Shown one piece after another: positions 56,736-64,000 of a DNA stretch of 64,000 bases. The position numbers were made by a program, and so were the translations under genes. The DNA comes from Isoetes taiwanensis. Its lineage: Eukaryota; Streptophyta; Lycopodiopsida; Isoetales; Isoetaceae. Location: contig JAJEKV010000186.1 of NCBI GenBank assembly GCA_021234155.1, forward strand, positions 577,359 to 641,358, in the 5' to 3' direction. Positions within the stretch are counted from its first letter, which is position 1. Every line of letters starts with the position of its first letter. A model generated the notes under the pieces. That model was not told the DNA's origin, made no database searches, and worked only from the letters and a program-made list of their open reading frames with translations.

Positions 56736-58467
56736 CCTTTGCAAATTGAACCTGTGGAAAAACCAAAGAGAAAAGCCAGAAGGACTGAAGCACAGATTTT
56801 GGCTGATGAAAGCAAAATCAAACTGGAAATGCATGGCAGAACAGAAGCAGGTAGAAGTAAGAGACATCATGGCAGCAAAGATGAAATTCATACTGTATTT
56901 GATATTCTTGTGTTAGAAACTGATCAATTGCCAAATACTTATGAAGAAGCTGTAAGGAGCAAGGATGCTGCAGACTGCAAAAAAGCTATGGGTGATGAAA
57001 TGCAATCCTTCAAAAGAACAGATACCATTAGGTAAAAATATTATTGGAAATAAATGGATTTTCAGGATTAAGCCTGGCATTGATGGATTAACAAAGAAAT
57101 TCAAGGCAAGGCTTGTGGCACAAGGATTCACTCAGAAGAAAGGTTTTCTCTCCTCTTGTAAAAATTAATAGTTTGAGAATCTTGCTGGCAATTGCTAATT
57201 CATGTGACATGAAAATCCATCATATGGATGTTACCACTGCATTTCTTAATGCAAAATTAGAAGAAGAGATCTATTTGAAACCTGCACCAGGTTTTGAAGA
57301 AGAAGAAGATAAAGTTTGGAAATTAAACAGGGTTGTTTATGGATTGAGACAAGCTCCACGAGAATGGTACAAATGCATGGACAATTATCTCTTAGAGCAA
57401 GGTTTTGAGAAGCTAAAATATGATGGAAACTTGTATAGGTATAATGATGGGGAGAAGTGGTGCAGATAGCTCTATATGTTGATGATAATATCATGGCTGC
57501 AAATAACAAAAACATCTTGGCACATTGTAAACATCTGCTCAGTAAACGTTTTCAAATGACAGATTTAGGTGAGCTTAAGAGATTCCTTGGCATTGAAGTC
57601 TGCAGAGATAGAAAAAGCAAGCTGCTGGTCTTAAACCAGCCTACTCATATTGTAAATATGTTGAAGAAATTTAATATGAGTGACTGCAATATAGCTCAGA
57701 CTCCTTTGGTTCCAGGGCACAAGATCTCAGCTGATATGTGTCCCAAAACAGAAAAAGAGAAAAAACAAATGGAGAACATACCTTACAGATCACTAATTGG
57801 GTGCTTGTCTTATCTAGCAAATTGCACAAGACCAGATATTGCCTTTGGAGTAAACCTATTAAGCAGGTACAATAATAACCCTGGACTAGAACATTGGACA
57901 GCTGCAAAAAGGATTTTGAGGTATCTCAAAGGTACTCTGAATATTGGCATTATGTATAATTCAGATGAGTTGACATTAAAAGCTTATTGTGACTCTGACT
58001 GGGCTGGTGATTTAGACCAAAGGAAGTCAACTTCAGGCTATGTTGTTCTATTGGGAGGTGCCCCTGTAGCTTGGAAATGCAAAAAGCAAGGTAGTATTGC
58101 TCTTTCCAGTGCAGAAGCAGAATACAATGCAGCAGCTTTGTTAACTAAAGAAGTTGTATGGGAAAGAAGGTTGTTGACTGAGTTAGGTGTTGCACAAACT
58201 GAACCTACTGTTATTTTCTGTGGTAGTAGAAGCTGCATAGCCATGTCAAGAAATCCTGTTTTACATGAAAGATGCAAGCATATTGAGATGGAACTTCATT
58301 TTATTCGAGACATGGTTGAAAAGAATTTGATACATCTTACATATGTTAATACAGTTGAGCAAATGGCAGATCTCTTAACAAAAGCCTTGTCACTTGGAAG
58401 ATTTCAGGCCTTGAGAGTTGCTGTCCAATATAATTGTAAAGAACATTACATGAAGGGGGAATGTTAG
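56736..58467 (+). pseudogene. Copia E reverse transcriptase and RNase H (frame-broken)
   Basis: The frame of the integrase continues past the stop to about 57020, then two small deletions (near 57022 and 57143) remove short conserved pieces and change frame. Recognisable blocks are NIIGNKWIFRIK, FSPLVKINSLRILLAI, MDVTTAFLNAKLEEEIYL, VVYGLRQAPREWYK and, after another shift near 57460, LYVDDNIMAA with both catalytic aspartates. RNase H follows in one long intact frame (57457-58467): YCDSDWAGDLDQRKSTSGY, SSAEAEYNAAALLTKEV, and a tail with HIEMELHFIRDMV and MADLLTKAL. In the last catalytic block the usual aspartate is replaced (IFCGSRSCIAM). The element can no longer move on its own. Confidence 0.88.
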
Positions 58468-59141
58468 CTATCTGGTCATGTAAATCTTCTTTACAATTGA
58501 AGCAGGTCAGACAGAATACAGAGAAAGCAGATAAGTTTGAGATTGTTGCTCCTAGTAGGTATACATTACATGGTTACTTTTGGGATTCAATAGTTTAAAC
58601 ATGTTGATATTTCGAATTCATAAGTCAATGGTTGAAAAGGCCCATCTTAACGACTATGCCTGTGGGATATATCCAAGCCTAAGCCGTTTGTGACGAAGAT
58701 GTCTGTGGGATAAATCCCACCAAAGGAAATCTCAAGATAGAATGTCTATCTGGCCGAAACCGACTGAAGAAGTAGAATAAATACATGAAACAGAGAATCA
58801 ATGAAGTACAGTAGACGGCATTAAGTTCTAAGGCTCAAAGACAAGGCTGATTTACCGACAAAGACAATAGCAATAGTGTTTTTATTTGAGTTCGATGCTA
58901 CAGTATTGTTTAGCTTTAATGACTATGATTTTGTTTCATGGTTAAAACATATTTAATGTCTTGCTTGATATGAACAAGGGATAAGAGACCATATTGTGGC
59001 TCCCTTGTATGAAAGATATTAAGTTATGCATCAATATGAAATGACATTGCATTGTCTTGAGGTTTGAATGATTTGAAGTCAGTATAAGGTTGTTCAACAC
59101 TGTGTATATTGATAGGCATCTAGTAGACTGTGATTATAACA
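58462..59141 (+). repeat. 3' LTR of copia E
   Basis: 680 bp, directly preceded by the polypurine tract and followed by CAGAT. Confidence 0.95.
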
Positions 59142-59146
59142 CAGAT

Positions 59147-59774
59147 CTGCCGGAATAATTTCACCAAGTTGTTTGTATGCAAAAACTTCACCTGAAAATC
59201 ATGTCGGAGATTGTACCCAAGCAAAAGACTGTGTACGTGTCGCTTAAATATTAAAGCACATAAGGAATCAAATCTAAGAAGAAAGAATTATATGTGTGTA
59301 GATTATATTGTTCGTTGTCTTATGTAACTACAGTTTTCATTGTCTTATGTGATTGGTGGAACGTAGGATTTCATTGTCTTATATAATTGGTGGAACGTAG
59401 GATAAAGCGTTCCTGTGAGAACAATAGTGAATAAGAGGTTTCTTTTGACTCTAGGAATGTAGATGCCATAACTAGAATACGTATAGGTGAATTCCTAGGA
59501 CAATCCATGGGGTAAAGCAGTTTTTTCTTTTCTTTTCTTTTTTAAGGGGAGGGAATGTTTTCTATTTAGTATAGCAAAAAAAGTACAACAAGAACCATAC
59601 GTTCATCAATGGTGGACAAGAGAAGTTCTTCGGCAGATGAAACAAAAGTTAAAATATAGAGATACATATATAACTCAAGGTTGCCATGAAAGTAGTACAG
59701 TGTCAATTTACTTGTTAGCTGCAATATAACCTTCAAGCCATCCACACACGGTCCTTTGAATAAACTTGAAGCTC
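59147..59774. other. Non-coding stretch between copia E and the gypsy LTR pair
   Basis: Contains a polypyrimidine run near 59520-59545 and duplicated phrases TTCATTGTCTTATGT/TTGGTGGAACGTAGGAT near 59335-59400. No gene is supported. Confidence 0.35.
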
Positions 59775-61345
59775 AAACAAAATGGCTAGGCCCCACTTCA
59801 CAACCATGATCCTTGTCTAGTGCTCAGCCACATCATACCATCGACAGCCAGGTTTTAAAGGGTTCTAGCTAGGACCATCTCTATGCCTAGGTAGCTTTTA
59901 GGTCTCTACCCTCCTTTAGCCCCAAACACGCAGGAGGGACAGAAGGAAAGAACATTCATATTGAAACCATCCATCATAATCTCAAATAGAGCATAAAAGA
60001 GAGTTTAATCATTCACCTACTCATACAAGGGTTAGGTTAGAACACAAACTATCGAAAGACTGACCTCTGTCTTGCCTGGACCCATTGTCACGAAGAACAT
60101 CCATGATTCAAGGTTAGTTGTTGTGCTTAAGCTGCTCCTCCCTTCTCCAATCTTTCCCAAATCGATTTGGGGCAGGATTGGGGGTGGAGATCCAGCTTGC
60201 CCCCTTGGAATAGCAAGTCTCCTCTGGGCCAATCGATTTGGGCCAGGTGGCCCCCCTTATTAGCTAATTAATATTATTAATTAGCCTAATTAGGTTAATT
60301 AGATTAACTAATCAATCATTATTTAGTATAGCTAACATAAACTACTTTTAATGTTAACCCATAATCCCCCTTTATAGACCAACATACCTGGTGACGTGTC
60401 ACATTAGTTATACATATAGCGTATAAATACGTGAAACGTCACAACTACTAGGGAAATGGCCAGTGCTCGTTCCTGGTCCTCCAAGATCATTTCTCTGATA
60501 CCATTGTGACGTCCCCTGCTCATATACGATGCTCCTATCGTACAGAACCAGAGTTCATCCCTCCTGCCAACGCCCTTGCTGACATGAGGTCGTCCACCTA
60601 ACATCAGATCCTTGCTAACAGTCAAGAATTCAATGGAGAAGAATGGACGTGTCATTCATCCCGTCTCCCTTGGGATCTACCTAGCTGCGGAAGCATATCA
60701 AACATGAGCACATAGCATTAAATAACATACATGTCCACCTCGAAGGGTGGCTCACCATAACATAACATATGTAATGACATCAGTAACATCAACATAAGGG
60801 GAATCCTACCCAAGGCTCAGACTCATGGGGTTCCACTGATGGCTTGGGTCTCCAGAAGTCAATGCAGATAGAATTCATGGCAAATGGATTGGGCTGGCAT
60901 AAGAACATGGCCATTGGGTAGTCACTCCATCCGCCCCTCCTGTGCATACTTTTTGCAGAATAGGCTGATAAGTCTTGGGACTCGATCGTAGCATGCCGGG
61001 TGCATAGTCAAGGGGGCTACTCCTGGGTTGCATTTCCCTAGTCCCAATGAGGCAGGAGGAGATCACTCCCTCTAGAGGCATGCATGCCCATCATAGACGG
61101 CTAGAAGGCCACTGCCCGTCTACGACTTGAACCCCATGGAAGGTGACATATCACCCCAGAGGTGTCGAGCCCATGCCTTGCCCACACGCAGTGGCAAACC
61201 ATCAGGCCTAGCCCGCTAAGATCCCTGGTAGGCTTTACACACCAGAGGGATCAATCTGCAATGGGACAAGTCTCCCTTATCTGCCGGTCTAGTCCCGTCA
61301 CTCACAGCCAGACGGCCTCTTATGCACAGGTCGCATTCACTACCA
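59775..61345 (-). mobile_element. Gypsy LTR pair collapsed around a 61-bp interior
   Basis: On the minus strand a partial 5' LTR (about 61345-60505) ends GGGGACGTCACA and is followed by the primer binding site TGGTATCAGAG (60502-60492) and only 61 bp of interior. A 3' LTR then starts TGTGACGTTTCACG at 60443 and continues to about 59775. Both pieces match the LTR at 19978-21470: the first its second half, the second its first ~650 bp. All of gag and pol and parts of both LTRs are missing. Confidence 0.78.
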
Positions 61346-62000
61346 CCCCAAAACTGGGTCTACATGTTGTTTTTCAGTGTCTTTTTTGCAAAAAAACAAC
61401 ACCAAAAAAATACGTGTTGTTTTTTGTCCGGATTTGCTAGAAATGACGTGTAGTTTTTAGCAAACTTTTTATACATGTAGTTTTTGTTGCCAAATGTCTA
61501 CGCATAGAGTTTTATCAAAATTATCTACACGTAGGAATTAACGTATATTTCTACAGGTTGTTTTAAAAGTAGCTGTAGTTTTCAAGCGTTGCTTTCTTCA
61601 AAATTAGACATGTGGTTCGTAATAAAACTTAAAAGGTCCACATGTTGTTTTTAACTGTTGTTTTGCCAAAACGCAACACTAAAAACCCATGTATAGGATT
61701 TTGTCCGACTTTGCTAAAAACTATGCGTAGTTTTCTGATTTTTCTTTTAATTATGTTGTTTTCAAGTGTTGGTCCTTCAAAAAATGATATGTGGTTTTGA
61801 GAAGCAATGTATTTTTTTTTTCAAAAATAGGTGTTGTCTTTTAGTATTATTTTACATAAAATGCACATGTGGTTTTATAGAATTTTCAATAAACAACATG
61901 TCAAATAAATATTTTTAAGTGTTGTTTTCTTCAATAAACAACATGGTTAAATGACAAGTTTTTCAAGTATTGTTTTCGATTACAATCAATTGCTATTGTT
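61346..62000. repeat. AT-rich field of diverged ACATGTTGTTTTT/AAAACAACA repeats
   Basis: Phrases such as CATGTTGTTTTTCAGTG, GTGTTGTTTTTTGTCC and CAAAACGCAACACTAAAAAC recur on both strands with a period of roughly 50-70 bases. Their vocabulary resembles the subterminal repeats of class II elements. It begins exactly where similarity to the gypsy LTR ends. Confidence 0.55.
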
Positions 62001-62981
62001 GATGTTTACTACTTTTGATGTATAGATGAGAGCAAGTTTTGCAATTTATAACTTGTCATTCCTTCAAAGTGGAAAGAAAACATTTTATCTATTGAATTTG
62101 TTCAAAATAAACCAATGCATGTATTTCAAGTATAAGAAGTTGATTCAAAAATCCTGTTTCCAATTACTAAAACCATGATTTTCATATCCTCACTCTATCT
62201 GCCTATTCAATTCATGGGATTTTGAAATCCTTGGAGGTTGCAAAACTAGCTGCTTGTAATGTACTCTTTCCGGAGCAAACCATAGCTGGCAGAAGCATAT
62301 TTAGCCAGAGCAGACCAGTTACAATATTTTGCCGGAGCAGATCTTTGTCTATGCTGTATTCTAGCTATAAACTTTGTCAAACCTGCCAAAGAATTATAAA
62401 AGAATAGTGTCAAGTGTATGCAAGATTCGCACCATATTGAAAACCATATGCAAGACTTGAACTACACCATATTTATCTGTAACTTTCTAATGCAGATAGG
62501 GTTCTAATAGACAACAGAACCCAGACACCTCTCATGCTTCCAGCTTTAAATAAATTAATAAGAAAAGATAGCATCATACCATAATATACAAAAGCATCTC
62601 CATGTTATCCAACATCATTAGAGGGCACTTCCATAGTAATAGATCTGGCTCCGCGGAATATCAGCCCAACACACATCTGTTATAGTATAATTTGCAATAG
62701 TGGCATTTCTGAGACTATAGCCAGACAACTATCTGAGTTGCTTGTGGAATATCAGGTAGATCAACATGTGGATCATAGCAAATCAAAGGGAAAGAGTAGG
62801 AATACAATTGGTCACATAAAAGATGACAAATAATATGACAAGTTGGAGAGTAAGTGAGATTCAGACACAGATAGTATTATGATAAAGGCATGCCAAGCTA
62901 AGAATGCAAACAGAGACACAGATTGTGGAATTAGTTGTGGTATTAATGGTGAAGATAAGGATATAGATATAGTGGTCTCCA
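62001..62981. other. Non-coding stretch, probable 5' region of the LINE
   Basis: No gene or element end is recognised. Part of it, just upstream of 62982, may be the untranslated leader of the LINE. Confidence 0.35.
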
Positions 62982-63433
62982 ATGGAAGCTAAAATAACAG
63001 AAAGTTCAAGTGAAACATCGATAGGTGCTCTAAAATCTATTCCTCTCAGGCAAGTTCCCTCAACTCTCAATTCTTTGGATGTTAATATGGATAACTCTGA
63101 CACAAATAATGAGACTAATGGTATAAAGGAAATTGTGCTTTAGAGATTAATAATGCTTGTTGTCAATCTAAATTTTGGGTTTGCTCTCATCATTTAGATC
63201 CAGACTTGGATAATTATGATAATTCCTCTGATAAAGAGAATGATCCAGTGACTCAATCTTGGGATGATGATCAATTCTTATCCTTTTCTAAGATTGCCTT
63301 TTCTAAACTAAAGGAAAGTTCCAAACAGTCTAAAGATTGCAAGAAGATCTCAAATAAGTTTGAGACACCAGCCTTGAACACTAGATATCAAACCAGAAGA
63401 AGCACTAGAAGCCAAAAGAAAAGATACCATTAG
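62982..63433 (+). pseudogene. LINE ORF1 (frameshifted)
   Basis: The frame opens at ATG 62982 (MEAKITESSSETSIGALKSI) and is displaced by a frame change near 63125. It then continues as ALEINNACCQSKFWV, through an acidic stretch (SSDKENDPVTQSWDDDQFL) to a basic C-terminus (RYQTRRSTRSQKKRYH). ORF1 proteins of plant L1-like elements bind the element RNA. The sequence itself is not diagnostic; the call rests on its position 30 bases before a clear ORF2 endonuclease. Confidence 0.5.
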
Positions 63434-63465
63434 GTTTCTTCCTGTAGTTTTTCTTCTTTCTCTAC

Positions 63466-64000
63466 ATGAATATTCTTTCTTTGAACTTTAGAGGTATTAA
63501 AGGGCCTCTTAAGAGAAAAAGAGCAATTGCTCAGATTAGAGAATACAATGCTGATATTATCCTGCTTCAAGAACTGAGGCTTACTATTGAATGCTCTGAC
63601 CTTGCTAATTGGATTGCTCCTGGTTACTCTTCTTGTTGGATTGAAGCCACTAGTACTGCTGGAGGCATCTGCATTGTGTGGAAAAATATCAATCACGGCC
63701 TCATTTTTAACAGCCCTGATAAAAGTTGGCAAGTTGTAGTGCTGAACCACAAAGACCTTGCCTTTGGTGTTCTTAATATCTATGCTTCTACCAATTCTAA
63801 GAAAAGAGAAGCTCTGGCCTCATATCAATAGCTGGCTCAAAAATCAAACTTCCATTTTCTGGATTATGGTATGGCTGGAGATTTTAACAACACTCCTAGT
63901 TGGGATCTTAAAGTTGGCAAAGATCTGAACATGTCTCGAATTGAAAAGTCTAACTCGGATAGTCTGCTTGATAATCACCTGTTTACTCATATTCCTTCAA
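63466..64000 (+). pseudogene. L1-like LINE ORF2, APE-type endonuclease domain (runs off window)
   Basis: The ATG at 63466 begins MNILSLNFRGIKGPLKRK, the classic start of plant LINE ORF2. IILLQELRL supplies the metal-binding glutamate block, GGICIVWKN the next strand, and VLNIYAS follows. TAG at 63829-63831 interrupts the frame, which then continues in phase with AGDFNNTPSWDL, the GDFN motif of apurinic-like endonucleases. The reverse transcriptase should lie beyond base 64000. The enzyme nicks target DNA to prime reverse transcription. Confidence 0.82.

Larger units (their letters stand above)
53483..59141 (+). mobile_element. Copia E: complete, relatively young Ty1/copia retrotransposon, TSD CAGAT
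   Basis: Two 680-bp LTRs (53483-54162 and 58462-59141) start TGTTAGCTAT and end GATTATAACA. They differ at about twenty positions by eye (near 97% identity), many of them C/T or G/A. The target duplication CAGAT is exact (53478-53482 and 59142-59146). TGGTATCAGAGCC at 54164-54176 is the primer binding site, and a polypurine tract (ATGAAGGGGGAA) ends at 58461. Gag and pol are nearly continuous with few breaks. Total length is 5659 bp. Confidence 0.96.

Overview
This is nuclear DNA from a land plant with a large, repeat-rich genome. The evidence is spliced genes with plant GT-AG introns, an intact yellow-stripe-like (YSL) transporter, many Ty1/copia and Ty3/gypsy LTR retrotransposons primed by initiator-Met tRNA (at least nine TGGTATCA-type primer binding sites), a TRIM, L1-like LINE pieces, and one host gene stretched over about 24 kb by retroelement-filled introns. 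A gymnosperm fits this picture well, but the sequence alone does not fix the taxon. There is no bacterial or organellar operon, no CRISPR array, and I recognised no tRNA or rRNA gene.

Layout. 1-9.1 kb: a decayed DDE-type transposase gene (+) faces a decayed gene (-) whose last third is an FCP1/NLI-interacting-factor (HAD phosphatase) domain. Both sit near stretches dense in TTAGC/GCTAA words and may belong to one large DNA transposon. 9.1-11.1 kb: tandem and degenerate repeats plus a short transposon-like end. 11.3-14.1 kb: a complete seven-exon YSL metal-chelate transporter gene (-), 737 codons, the best preserved gene here. 14.2-17.5 kb: a non-autonomous LTR element. 17.5-25.6 kb: a LINE scrap, an inverted LTR fragment and a gypsy (probable chromovirus) element with a 1.49-kb 5' LTR and broken pol.

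26.3-50.6 kb: exons of a THUMP-domain RNA methyltransferase (THUMPD3/Trm14-like, +). Four N-terminal exons lie at 26.3-28.2 kb, two middle exons at 46.2-46.6 kb and the SAM-methyltransferase exons at 49.3-50.6 kb. The ~18-kb gap holds copia A (-), copia B (-) interrupted by copia C (+, with target duplication), a ~320-bp TRIM, a separate ~670-bp LTR, a LINE-derived ORF, and a head-to-head pair of decayed copia 3' ends.

51-64 kb: a transposon-like end with local tandem duplications, a ubiquitin-conjugating E2 pseudogene (-), a relatively young and complete copia E (53483-59141; 680-bp LTRs, CAGAT target duplication), a gypsy LTR pair collapsed onto a 61-bp interior, an AT-rich degenerate repeat field, and the 5' part of an L1-like LINE that runs off the window.

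Functional reading: only the YSL gene, and probably the methyltransferase gene, look like working host genes. Nearly everything else is mobile DNA or its remains, and most coding stretches carry stops or frameshifts.
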